Shown here: one piece after another, positions 1 to 6,872 of the stretch
How positions within the stretch are numbered: position 1 is the first letter of the stretch
Layout of the letters: every line of letters begins with the position of its first letter
Assembly: GCA_018663165.1 (NCBI GenBank)
Contig: JABJES010000202.1
Location: 1 to 9,831 of the forward strand
Length of the DNA: 9,831 bases
Reading direction: 5' to 3'
Origin: Rhodospirillaceae bacterium
Lineage (GTDB): Bacteria; Pseudomonadota; Alphaproteobacteria; UBA11136
Translations under genes and position numbers: made by a program
The notes under the pieces: model-generated
What the model was told of the DNA's origin: nothing
Databases searched by the model: none
The model's input: the letters and a program-made list of their open reading frames with translations, nothing else

Positions 1-81
1 AAGCCGTTTATCCAGGGCACTGAGACGAGGCACTTCTTCATGGGCATCTCTTTCCGGCAACCTTGTTTTTTCCATATCCAT
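1..81 (-). CDS. nirD: Probable siroheme decarboxylase subunit NirD, N-terminus only (partial)
   Basis: Only the first 27 codons lie in the window; the gene runs off the left edge. The visible product starts MDMEKTRLPE and ends with LSALDKRL. An LDxxDRRL-like start to the first helix of the helix-turn-helix is typical of the Lrp/AsnC-like NirD/L/G/H proteins, which decarboxylate siroheme to didecarboxysiroheme in heme d1 synthesis. The start at 81 has an AGGAG (92-88) six bases upstream, overlapping the nirF stop codon, so the two genes are probably translated together. A second in-frame ATG at 75 is less well placed. The position right after nirF matches the nirC-nirF-nirD order known from Pseudomonas. 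NirD is the likeliest member of the family, but a NirDL fusion or another subunit cannot be excluded from so short a piece. Confidence 0.6.
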   Translation of the reverse strand, partial: MDMEKTRLPERDAHEEVPRLSALDKRL

Positions 82-90
82 GATTTTCTC

Positions 91-1272
91 CTAGAGCCCT
101 ATCTTGTGGGCGCGGGAAGAAAGAAAAATACCGCTCGGGCTTTCCGCAGGGATCGTCGCCAGAAGATTAAAGGTTTGGGTGTCGTAGACGTTCACTTGGT
201 CCTTATCACGCACGGAAACCCAGACCTGTTCGCCCCGTGGCGTAAATTCCATATGTAAAACTGCCGGGCCAGGCTCGAAGGTGTAAACAATTTTTTTTGC
301 GGGAACGTCGATGACCTGCACCGTGTTGTTGAAGGGGTGGGCGAAATTTACCCAGACTTGGCGTCCATCGGGGCGGGCGACGACGAAAACCGGCTGTCCG
401 TGGACCCGGATGCGCCCTACTTCATGCCAATCGATCCGTGAGACAATCAGCACTTCGGGACTGCCGACAGCGGGCAGGAACAGGAACTCACCGGCCTCGG
501 CCCAGCCTTCCAGATGGGGCATTTTATAGACCGGTAGTTTGTCTTCTCCGCGCCCGTACTGGTGGAGAACCCGGCGCACACCATCTTCTGGCTTCCACAA
601 ATCGAGCAGGGCAATGCCATCCTCACCAAAAAGCCCGGCCAGGTAATAATGCCCGTCAGGTGTGATCAATCCGTCATAGGGAAGCTCTCCGATGTCGTGA
701 AAGCGGCTGATTTTCGGGCTATGGGGAAGCGTCATGTCGGCGATCCAGATTTCACCGGAATCATAAAGGGTAAAAACAAATTTATTTCCCGGCGCATCGA
801 CAAGACCGACGACTTTACTATCTGTTGGGATATCACTGACGGGGGCCAGGGTGGTGCTGTCAAAGACACGAATGCCGCCGGGTTCGTAATTGGAGACTGC
901 CACCAGGGTGCCGTCCTGGGAAATGGCGCCGCCGATACTGTTTCCGGCCTGGACGATTCGCTTGACCAGTCTCCCGGTTAGCAGATCGACTTTGCTTAAG
1001 CCTCCGTCACGGCCGAAGACAAAGGCATAGCGCCCGTCACGGGAGAAAACGGCGGAAGCGTGGGAAAGGTCACCTAATTCGGAGACAGTGAAGAGGGCTT
1101 TTTTTGTCGTGCTATCGAAGATAATGACCTGTCCCGTTGCCCGTTCAATGATGATTCCAAGATCACCTGTTCCCCTGAGGGTGGGCGTCTCGGCCAGGGC
1201 GGCGCTGCCAAAGCCGAGAGCGGTAAAAAGAAGGCCGGTAAAGGCGATTAGGGCCAGTTTTCTAACGGTCAC
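91..1272 (-). CDS. nirF: Heme d1 biosynthesis protein NirF (periplasmic, eight-bladed propeller)
   Basis: NirF is needed for a late step of heme d1 assembly and resembles the d1-binding propeller of NirS; its exact reaction is still debated. The product (393 aa) has a Sec signal peptide (RKLA, a hydrophobic stretch, then a cut near ALA/ETP at about residue 27) and no lipobox Cys, so it should be soluble and periplasmic, unlike the lipoprotein NirF of Pseudomonas. There is no CxxCH, which separates it from NirN. The segment GDLSHASAVFSRDGRY around His71 aligns with the d1 proximal-His segment of NirS (VHISRISASGRY). I chose the GTG at 1272 because it overlaps the nirC stop (GTGA), has GAAGGA eight bases upstream, and puts the signal peptide at the very N-terminus. 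An ATG at 1308 would add 12 hydrophilic residues and overlap nirC by 40 bases. Confidence 0.92.
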   Translation of the reverse strand: MTVRKLALIAFTGLLFTALGFGSAALAETPTLRGTGDLGIIIERATGQVIIFDSTTKKALFTVSELGDLSHASAVFSRDGRYAFVFGRDGGLSKVDLLTGRLVKRIVQAGNSIGGAISQDGTLVAVSNYEPGGIRVFDSTTLAPVSDIPTDSKVVGLVDAPGNKFVFTLYDSGEIWIADMTLPHSPKISRFHDIGELPYDGLITPDGHYYLAGLFGEDGIALLDLWKPEDGVRRVLHQYGRGEDKLPVYKMPHLEGWAEAGEFLFLPAVGSPEVLIVSRIDWHEVGRIRVHGQPVFVVARPDGRQVWVNFAHPFNNTVQVIDVPAKKIVYTFEPGPAVLHMEFTPRGEQVWVSVRDKDQVNVYDTQTFNLLATIPAESPSGIFLSSRAHKIGL

Positions 1273-1634
1273 TTGGTAATTCCTTCTTTCATCCGGCGCA
1301 CGAGCCATATTGCTTCTTCTGGCGATATCTCAGATCGCCATGGCGGCATCGGCGTGTTGGGCACGCCATCAAGAATAATAGCTGCCAGACTGTCATCGGA
1401 TTTACCATCCAGGCTCTCAGGCAGCAAGGGTAAGCCCAGGCCGCCTTTGAGGGTCATGCCGTGGCAGGCGCCACAATCTTGCCTGAGAAGGTGTAGGAGT
1501 TCGGCCTGTCGCGCTTGATGGGGCTCAGCAAGGGCAAGGGCGGCTTGCCCGGAAATGCAGAAAAAAAGCCCCAGCGCCATAAAGACGCTGGGGAAGAAGC
1601 TGCTTTTAGGGATTAGGGAAAGAAAAATTCGCAT
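1269..1634 (-). CDS. nirC: Small periplasmic cytochrome c, NirC-like
   Basis: This is a monoheme class I cytochrome of 121 aa. A hydrophobic signal peptide ends near ALA/EP (about residue 36). The heme site is C54-G-A-C57-H58, and Met96 in TPMPPW is the likely distal ligand. NirC proteins sit between nirS and nirF and have been proposed as electron donors to NirS or as carriers in heme d1 maturation. Size, single heme and gene position all fit; a general c55X-type donor is the alternative name. The ATG at 1634 is the most reasonable start; a TTG two codons upstream is also open. I see no clear Shine-Dalgarno before either, so translation may be weak or depend on readthrough from nirS. The stop overlaps the nirF GTG. 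Confidence 0.82.
   Translation of the reverse strand: MRIFLSLIPKSSFFPSVFMALGLFFCISGQAALALAEPHQARQAELLHLLRQDCGACHGMTLKGGLGLPLLPESLDGKSDDSLAAIILDGVPNTPMPPWRSEISPEEAIWLVRRMKEGITK
1281..1286 (-). promoter_or_regulatory. Ribosome binding site deciding the GTG start of nirF
   Basis: GAAGGA lies inside the last codons of nirC, eight bases before the GTG at 1272. It supports the GTGA overlap and translational coupling of nirC and nirF. Confidence 0.6.
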
Positions 1635-1651
1635 AATCAAAGTTTTGGATT

Positions 1652-1681
1652 GGGCCGGGCAGCCACGGTGCCGCCCGGCCC
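1652..1681 (-). other. GC-rich hairpin between nirS and nirC
   Basis: A perfect nine-base inverted repeat, GGGCCGGGC (1652-1660) and GCCCGGCCC (1673-1681), with a 12-base loop lies ten bases after the nirS stop. No T-run follows on the minus strand, so it is not a classical Rho-independent terminator. It may protect the 3' end of nirS mRNA, mark a processing site, or partly attenuate transcription so that nirS is made in excess over nirC and nirF. Confidence 0.6.
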
Positions 1682-1690
1682 GACCAAAGA

Positions 1691-3442
1691 TCAGTAAACG
1701 TCGTTCTGAGTGTTAAAGACATTGAACTTACCGGTCGGGGTCACCAGGCGCTTATCCTTGATAACCTTTTTCAGCTTCCGAGTCTTATCGTCGATTACGA
1801 CAATGGCAGATTCTTGATCCTTGCCGTTCCATACCGAGAACCAGACTTCATCGCCCGCCTTGTTGTATTCACCCTGGACGACACGACGCACGCCTTCGCT
1901 GATCCCGGAAAGTTCGCCGATGGGAATAACCTCATACCCGTCCTCGAGTTTGTCGGTATTAAAGACGGCCACCGAGGAGCTTAATTCGGCTTCGGGGTTC
2001 AACGGCGTATCGACCCAAAGATTCTTCGATTTCGGATGGGTCTTGATGAACAACGAACCGCCACCCTGGCCTTCGATGGATTCAACCATCTTCCAGGCAT
2101 AATCCGGGTGACCCTCGGGGTCAGTGCCGATCAGGGCGATGGTTTCGTCGCCAAGATGGCTGGTCGCCCAGACCGGCCCGTATTTGGGATGGACGAAGTT
2201 AGCGCCGCGTCCAGGATGGGGGGTGATGCCAACTTTGATCAAGGCTTCAAGCTCATCATCCTTGGTGTCGACAACGGCGATTGTATTGCGCGCGTTGGCG
2301 GCGACCAGAAGATAACGGCCCGTCGAATCGAATCCGCCGTCATGGAGAAAGCGCTCGGCATCGATTGAGGTTATTTTCAGATTTTTGAGATCGGAATAAT
2401 CGACCATCATAATCTTGCCGGTTTCCTTTACGTTGACGATAAACTCCGGATGGTAGTGAGATGAAACAATGGCAGCCACCCGAGGTTCAGGGTGATATTC
2501 CTGGGTATCTACCGTCATACCTCTGGTCGAGACAACCTTCAGCGGTTCCAGGGTGCCGCCGTCCATGATGACGAATTGGGGCGGCCAGTAAGCACCGGCG
2601 ATGGCATATTTGTCTTCCCAGCCCTTCATCTTAGAGGTTTCAACTGAACGGGCTTCCATGCCGATTTTCAGCTCGGCAACCCTGTTGGGTTTTTTTGCCC
2701 AAAGGTCGATCAGATCAACCTTGGCATCACGGCCAATGACAAACAGATAACGACCAGAGGCTGAAATCCGTGAGATATGCACCGCATAGCCGGTCTCGAT
2801 GATTTCGATGATTTCTTTCGATTTACCGTCGATCAGGGCAACTTCACCGGTATCACGGAGCGTGACCGAGAACAAATTCTCAAGATCGAGCTTGTTCATC
2901 TTTTTCGTCGGCCGTTTGTCCACTGGCACGATCAGATTCCAGCTCGCCTTGATCTGCTCCATGCCAAATTCCGGAGGCTGCGGCGGCTCATGAAGCAGGA
3001 AGCGGGTCATGACGTCGACTTCTTTTTCCGACAGTTGGCCGGATTCACCCCAGTTCGGCATGCCGCCGGGGGAGCCATAGGTTATGAAGGCGTTGAGATA
3101 GTCGTATCCCTGCTCACGGGTGATATCCGTGGTCAGGGCCTTGCCCGTCGCGCCCTTGCGCAGGACACCGTGACAACCGGCGCAACGCTCAAAATAAATT
3201 TTCTGAGCGGCAGCGAATTCTTTCTTGGAAATATCTGGAACCTTCGGCTTGGCGGCAGGCTCCTCTTCCTCGAATTCCATCACATCCATGCTCGGCGAAT
3301 ACTGTGCGCCGGGCGTGGTTTTATGCTTTTTAAGCTCTTTCTTGCTGGGCTCATCTTCCGCCAGAGCGGGTTGGCCAGCAAAGGCGAAAACAGCAACGGC
3401 GAGGCTCATCATGGCCAGGCTAAAAACTCTTATTTTCATCAT
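1691..3442 (-). CDS. nirS: Cytochrome cd1 nitrite reductase NirS
   Basis: This periplasmic enzyme reduces nitrite to nitric oxide in denitrification. The product is 583 aa: a signal peptide to about residue 29 (ALA/ED), a charged arm, a cytochrome c domain with C87-A-G-C90-H91 and Met128 (GGMPNWG), then the eight-bladed heme d1 propeller to the C-terminal TGKFNVFNTQNDVY. His222 (AVHISR) is the d1 proximal ligand. His367 (FLHDGG) and His409 (TPHPGRG) match the distal-pocket catalytic pair by spacing. The arm keeps His40 and Tyr48, in the positions of His17 and Tyr25 of the Paracoccus pantotrophus enzyme. Two adjacent ATGs (3442, 3439) follow a purine-rich AGGGGAAGGGAAG; 3439 gives better spacing. 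It leads the nir operon and is probably driven by the FNR-type box at 3532-3545. The reading frame is full length. Confidence 0.98.
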   Translation of the reverse strand: MMKIRVFSLAMMSLAVAVFAFAGQPALAEDEPSKKELKKHKTTPGAQYSPSMDVMEFEEEEPAAKPKVPDISKKEFAAAQKIYFERCAGCHGVLRKGATGKALTTDITREQGYDYLNAFITYGSPGGMPNWGESGQLSEKEVDVMTRFLLHEPPQPPEFGMEQIKASWNLIVPVDKRPTKKMNKLDLENLFSVTLRDTGEVALIDGKSKEIIEIIETGYAVHISRISASGRYLFVIGRDAKVDLIDLWAKKPNRVAELKIGMEARSVETSKMKGWEDKYAIAGAYWPPQFVIMDGGTLEPLKVVSTRGMTVDTQEYHPEPRVAAIVSSHYHPEFIVNVKETGKIMMVDYSDLKNLKITSIDAERFLHDGGFDSTGRYLLVAANARNTIAVVDTKDDELEALIKVGITPHPGRGANFVHPKYGPVWATSHLGDETIALIGTDPEGHPDYAWKMVESIEGQGGGSLFIKTHPKSKNLWVDTPLNPEAELSSSVAVFNTDKLEDGYEVIPIGELSGISEGVRRVVQGEYNKAGDEVWFSVWNGKDQESAIVVIDDKTRKLKKVIKDKRLVTPTGKFNVFNTQNDVY

Positions 3443-3503
3443 CTTCCCTTCCCCTTAGCTAGTAAGCAGAATAGATTCATACGTTATTGCACACAGTGAA
3501 TGG

Positions 3504-3509
3504 AGCCTA
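3504..3509 (-). promoter_or_regulatory. Putative -10 element of the nirS promoter
   Basis: TAGGCT on the minus strand keeps the T1, A2 and T6 of TATAAT and lies exactly where a -10 falls if the palindrome is centred at -41.5 (predicted start near 3497, leader about 55 bases). The hexamer is repeated with overlap as TAGGCTAGGCT (3514-3504). It is inferred from position; no transcript data are available. Confidence 0.45.
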
Positions 3510-3531
3510 GCCTAATCTTTCTGTCCTTTGA

Positions 3532-3545
3532 TTGACGCAGGTCAA
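3532..3545. promoter_or_regulatory. FNR/NNR/DNR-type operator between nirS and nirI
   Basis: TTGAC-GCAG-GTCAA is a perfect palindrome of the CRP/FNR class used by FNR, NNR, DNR and NnrR in denitrifiers. Its centre is about 96 bases from the nirS start and 81 from the nirI start. It is the only such box I found in the 177-base gap, so one bound dimer may activate both directions. TTGAC/GTCAA half sites resemble those in front of Paracoccus nir genes. Which regulator binds cannot be told from the site alone. Confidence 0.85.
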
Positions 3546-3568
3546 AACCCTTACCCTTTTTGAGGTGA

Positions 3569-3574
3569 TAGGCT
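3569..3574 (+). promoter_or_regulatory. Putative -10 element of the nirI promoter
   Basis: TAGGCT lies 33 bases from the palindrome centre, within one base of the position expected for a class II (-41.5) promoter, and mirrors the same hexamer on the nirS side. The predicted start is near 3580, with a leader of about 40 bases that includes a run of seven C (3590-3596). The match to TATAAT is weak, as is common in activator-dependent promoters. Confidence 0.4.
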
Positions 3575-3619
3575 TTATTAGGCGTTGATCCCCCCCTGTT
3601 ACTGTTTGAGGTATATGGG

Positions 3620-5824
3620 ATGAAGAGGCTTACCATATTCTTGGCGGCACTTATTATCGGCCTATGGGCACATTTGTGGCCCCAGGAGGTTGGCGCTGCT
3701 CCTTCGACTAAGGCCGCGGTTTCGCCCGATATACTGGAAAGTGTTTTCCCCCAGGCTGATCGCTTTGGCCTGGAAGATGGTAATCCTCCGGCCATGCCGG
3801 CGTATAAAAATGATGAACTGATTGGTTATGTTTTTTCTTCCCGTAAGGTGGCCGGGACAACGGGGTTTTCAGGCAAGCCGCTTGATTTCGTTATTGGCGT
3901 TGATCGGGATGCAAAGATCGTCGGGGTTCATCTGCAAGAACATCATGAGCCCATTCTCGTTATTGGTGTCGAAGATGCAGACCTTAACCGGCACATTGGC
4001 CAATATATCGGTCTCAATGCGACAGACTTGGTGTCGGCGGGGGTCACAAATATCTTCTCTGAGTCCGCAGGAGATGCCCATGGGGTCGATGGCATTACAG
4101 GGGCCTCGATTACAACCGCTGTTTTCAACGATACGATCATGCGGTCCTCAAAGATCATCGCCCGCTCCCGGGGGCTCCTCCTGGACAGCGGGGAGGGAGA
4201 AGAAAGTTTAGTTGATTATGACCGCTTTCGCCCTCTGACCTGGCCGGCGCTGCTTGATGAAGGGGCGGTGGTCAAGCTTTCCCTTTCCAACAGGGATGTG
4301 GCGGCGGCATTTAAAAATCAGGGCGGATCACAGGGCGGATCACAGGGCGGATCACAGGGCGGATCAAAGGAAGTTCTTGCCGAATTTTCGGCCGCCCCCG
4401 ACAGCGCTTTTATTGACCTTTATGCAGCGCTGGCGACACCCGCCCTGATCGGCCGCAATCTGTTTGGTGATCACCTTTTTAATAAATTGTCTTCGCAGTT
4501 TGATCCCGGCGATGAGATTCTGTTCGTCGCGGCCAATGGGCGTTTTTCTTTTAAGGGCACGTCCTGGGTCCGCAGCGGTCTATTTGACCGCCTGCAACTG
4601 GTTCAGGGTGGGAGGACAATTCGCCTGATCAAGGATATGCACAGACGGCTCGATAACTTTCGGGTAAAGAGCGGTGACGATTTTCGTGAGATGGCTCTTT
4701 TCGTGCTTCCCTCTTCTACGGGGTTCAATCCGTCAGCGCCCTGGCGGCTGGAGCTTCTCATCTCCCGCGCCTATGAAAACGAGGCGGGGGCGACGCGCCA
4801 TGCTTTCGCTGAATTCACGCTGCCCTATAAATTACCCGCCGAGATCGACCGGGCAGGGGCGGTAAATGCGGACGTATCGGCATCGCAAACACCGTTGTGG
4901 AAAAAAGTCTGGTTTGAGGCAAGGTGGAAAGTCGCCATTCTTTTGGCCGCTTTGTTTCTGCTTCTCACAGCCCTGGTTATTCAGGATTTAATCGAGCGCC
5001 GACTCAAGGTGTACAGAGCCTTTCGCATCGGCTTTCTTTGCTTTACGGCGATCTGGATCGGCTGGTATGCCGGGGCCCAGCTTTCGGTGCTCAATGTCAT
5101 TACCTTCGTCCAGTCCCTTTTGACCGGCTTCCACTGGGAATTTTTCCTGCTTGGTCCGCTGATTTTTATTCTCTGGAGCTTTGTCGCCGTCGCCCTGCTG
5201 TTCTGGGGACGCGGCGTTTATTGTGGCTGGCTGTGCCCCTTTGGCGCCCTGCAGGAACTTCTTAATGAAATTGCGCGGGCCTTTCGGGTGCCTCAGTTGC
5301 GGATTCCTTTTGCTATTCACGAGCGCCTGTGGCCGATCAAATATATTCTTTTCCTCGTCCTTCTCGGCCTGTCCTTCTATTCGGTAAAAGAGACGGTGAT
5401 ATTGGGTGAAGCCGAACCCTTCAAGACGGTTTACTCTCTCACTTTTAATCGGGAATGGGGTTTTGTGCTTTATGCCGTGGGCTTGCTTGCCATTGGTCTT
5501 TTCGTCGAGCGGTTTTATTGCCGCTATCTTTGCCCTTTGGGCGGTGCGCTTGCAATTCCGGCCCGGATGCGGATGTTCGAATGGCTGAAACGGCGGCCCC
5601 AATGCGGACGCGAGTGTCATATCTGCGCTCAACATTGCACGGTCGATGCCATACATCCCGATGGCCATATCAATCCCAACGAATGCATCTACTGCATGAA
5701 CTGCCAGATTATTTATTACAACGACCATGTCTGTCCGCCAGTGATGCGGCGACGAGAACGCCATGAAGCCTATAAGGAGGCCCATGACGCAGTGGTTAGT
5801 GGAGATCAGGGTAAAGGGCCGTAA
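3620..5824 (+). CDS. nirI: NirI (NosR/NirI family): membrane FMN and iron-sulfur electron-transfer protein
   Basis: NosR/NirI proteins move electrons from the quinol side to periplasmic denitrification; NirI is needed for nirS expression in Paracoccus. The 734-aa product has a signal peptide (to about 26, GAA/PS) and a periplasmic FMN-binding domain with the flavinylation motif D157-G-I-T-G-A-S-I-T165, where Thr165 is the likely FMN site. A linker holds (QGGS)4 at 234-249. Five clear membrane segments follow (about 438-456, 470-490, 508-529, 575-589, 613-630), with the CxxxCP motifs C535/C539 and C634/C638. A cytoplasmic tail carries two [4Fe-4S] sites: C662, C666, C669, C673 and C689, C692, C695, C705. 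GAGG (3608-3611) sits eight bases before the ATG. Position opposite nirS and absence of nosZ favour nirI over nosR, but sequence alone does not separate the two well. Confidence 0.85.
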   Translation: MKRLTIFLAALIIGLWAHLWPQEVGAAPSTKAAVSPDILESVFPQADRFGLEDGNPPAMPAYKNDELIGYVFSSRKVAGTTGFSGKPLDFVIGVDRDAKIVGVHLQEHHEPILVIGVEDADLNRHIGQYIGLNATDLVSAGVTNIFSESAGDAHGVDGITGASITTAVFNDTIMRSSKIIARSRGLLLDSGEGEESLVDYDRFRPLTWPALLDEGAVVKLSLSNRDVAAAFKNQGGSQGGSQGGSQGGSKEVLAEFSAAPDSAFIDLYAALATPALIGRNLFGDHLFNKLSSQFDPGDEILFVAANGRFSFKGTSWVRSGLFDRLQLVQGGRTIRLIKDMHRRLDNFRVKSGDDFREMALFVLPSSTGFNPSAPWRLELLISRAYENEAGATRHAFAEFTLPYKLPAEIDRAGAVNADVSASQTPLWKKVWFEARWKVAILLAALFLLLTALVIQDLIERRLKVYRAFRIGFLCFTAIWIGWYAGAQLSVLNVITFVQSLLTGFHWEFFLLGPLIFILWSFVAVALLFWGRGVYCGWLCPFGALQELLNEIARAFRVPQLRIPFAIHERLWPIKYILFLVLLGLSFYSVKETVILGEAEPFKTVYSLTFNREWGFVLYAVGLLAIGLFVERFYCRYLCPLGGALAIPARMRMFEWLKRRPQCGRECHICAQHCTVDAIHPDGHINPNECIYCMNCQIIYYNDHVCPPVMRRRERHEAYKEAHDAVVSGDQGKGP
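4319..4366 (+). repeat. Four perfect 12-base tandem repeats in nirI
   Basis: CAGGGCGGATCA occurs four times with no mismatch and encodes QGGS x4 (residues 234-249), a flexible linker between the FMN domain and the rest of the periplasmic part. The unit is a multiple of three, so copy changes would alter linker length without breaking the frame. Confidence 0.97.
5774..5780 (+). promoter_or_regulatory. Strong Shine-Dalgarno inside the end of nirI
   Basis: AAGGAGG is a perfect anti-SD match lying inside nirI, only three bases before an ATG at 5784 in the nirX frame. That spacing is short for an efficient start, but the site makes 5784 a real rival to 5826 as the nirX start. Either way it probably loads ribosomes near the gene junction. 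Confidence 0.45.
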
Positions 5825-5825
5825 G

Positions 5826-6872
5826 ATGAGCCGATTGCAAAATATGAGAGATCCGGGAAGACCGGTTCCCCGTCGCAGGGTTCTCGGTATTCTCGCCGCG
5901 ACCGCCGGGATGTCTCTGTTGGGCGGGCGGGGTGCCCTTGCTGCGGGCCAGCCTCGCCAAATGGTTGAATGGCGCGGGGTGGCGCTCGGCACAGAGGCCA
6001 GGATGGTTCTCACCCACGATGATCCTGGTGTGGCCAGAGCAGCCCTTACCCGCTGTTTGCAAGAAGTGGCGCGATTGGAGAGTATCTTCAGCCTTTACCG
6101 CAGCGATTCTGAGCTTTCCCGTCTCAACCGGCAGGGGCGTCTTAAAGCACCCTCACATGATCTGGTTCGTCTGCTGTCCATTTCACGTCGCTATGGCGAT
6201 CTGTCCGGTGGCGCTTTTGATGTCAGCGTCCAGCCCCTGTGGAGCCTCCATGCCAGATATTACGCTGATCATCCCAATGGGCCGGGCCCTGATCAGGAAT
6301 CCCTGGAGCGAGCACTGCGCCTCATTGATTATCGTGCAATTGATATTTCCCCCGGTGAAATCGCTTTTCAACGGTCAAAAATGGCGATCACCCTGAACGG
6401 CATTGCCCAAGGATATATTACCGAACGTGTCGGCGATCTTCTGCGCCATATGGATTTTTCCAATGTGCTTATAAATTTGGGCGAGACCAGGGTTCTTGAT
6501 GAGCATCCCGAGGGCCGCCCTTGGCGCATTGGTCTGAGCGACCCTGTAAATCCTGGTCGGCATGCCGGGCAGATCCCGTTGGTCAATCAGGCCATTGCCA
6601 GCTCCGCTCCTAGTGGATTTTCCTTTGATACCGCTGGTCGCCATCATCATCTTTTTGATCCTGTCCTTGGCCACAGCCCCGATAAAATCCTCGGGGTCAG
6701 CGTTATTGCGCCGCGGGCAACCGATGCTGATGCCCTCTCGACGGCTCTTTCTGTTATGGGGGGTGAGGCAGGGTCGGTCCTGATCCGCGCCGTCGATGGC
6801 GCCCACGCCATTGTGACGAAGGCGGATGGCCAGATCATAAAGATAGAGGGCTTAGGGACGCGCGACCTCTAA
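5826..6872 (+). CDS. nirX: NirX: ApbE/NosX-family FAD:protein FMN transferase
   Basis: ApbE-family enzymes use FAD and Mg2+ to link FMN to a Thr in a DGxTGATxxT-type motif; the obvious substrate here is Thr165 of NirI, encoded just upstream. The product (348 aa from 5826) has an RRRVLG twin-arginine-like signal (residues 16-21), a hydrophobic stretch and a cut near ALA/AG, so it should act in the periplasm, as expected for NosX/NirX. Family blocks are present in order: GTEARM, SGGAFDVSVQPLW, N191-G-I-A-Q-G, NLGETR (217-222), FDPVLGHSP (277-285), and T299-DADALST with Asp302 and Thr306 as likely Mg2+ ligands. NLGETR has Glu where many ApbEs have a second Gly. The ATG at 5826 is one base after the nirI stop; 5784 (strong SD, short spacing) and 5844 are alternatives. 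The stop overlaps that of the convergent gene. Confidence 0.85.
   Translation: MSRLQNMRDPGRPVPRRRVLGILAATAGMSLLGGRGALAAGQPRQMVEWRGVALGTEARMVLTHDDPGVARAALTRCLQEVARLESIFSLYRSDSELSRLNRQGRLKAPSHDLVRLLSISRRYGDLSGGAFDVSVQPLWSLHARYYADHPNGPGPDQESLERALRLIDYRAIDISPGEIAFQRSKMAITLNGIAQGYITERVGDLLRHMDFSNVLINLGETRVLDEHPEGRPWRIGLSDPVNPGRHAGQIPLVNQAIASSAPSGFSFDTAGRHHHLFDPVLGHSPDKILGVSVIAPRATDADALSTALSVMGGEAGSVLIRAVDGAHAIVTKADGQIIKIEGLGTRDL

Noticed and set aside
91..1308. nirN instead of nirF
   Set aside because: NirN carries an N-terminal cytochrome c domain; there is no CxxCH in this protein, and it follows nirC as nirF does.
1652..1681. Rho-independent terminator after nirS
   Set aside because: The stem is strong but no run of T follows on the minus strand, and nirC and nirF are expected to be in the same operon.
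2777..3499. Plus-strand open frame (240 codons) opposite the N-terminal part of nirS
   Set aside because: It is antisense to the conserved cytochrome c domain of NirS and reads as a shadow of that frame.
3443..3619. Second FNR-type box in the divergent gap
   Set aside because: TTGAT half sites at 3528-3532 and 3585-3589 have no matching ATCAA/GTCAA at the right spacing.
3484..3795. Minus-strand open frame (103 codons) over the nirS-nirI promoter
   Set aside because: It crosses the operator and both predicted promoters and overlaps the nirI start; the product resembles nothing known.
4319..4366. CRISPR-like array
   Set aside because: The 12-base units are directly adjacent with no spacers and encode an in-frame linker.
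4988..6013. Long minus-strand open frame (341 codons) opposite nirI
   Set aside because: It lies wholly antisense to the well-supported membrane and Fe-S part of nirI and the start of nirX; its product is polar, rich in Arg, Pro and Lys, with no recognisable domain.
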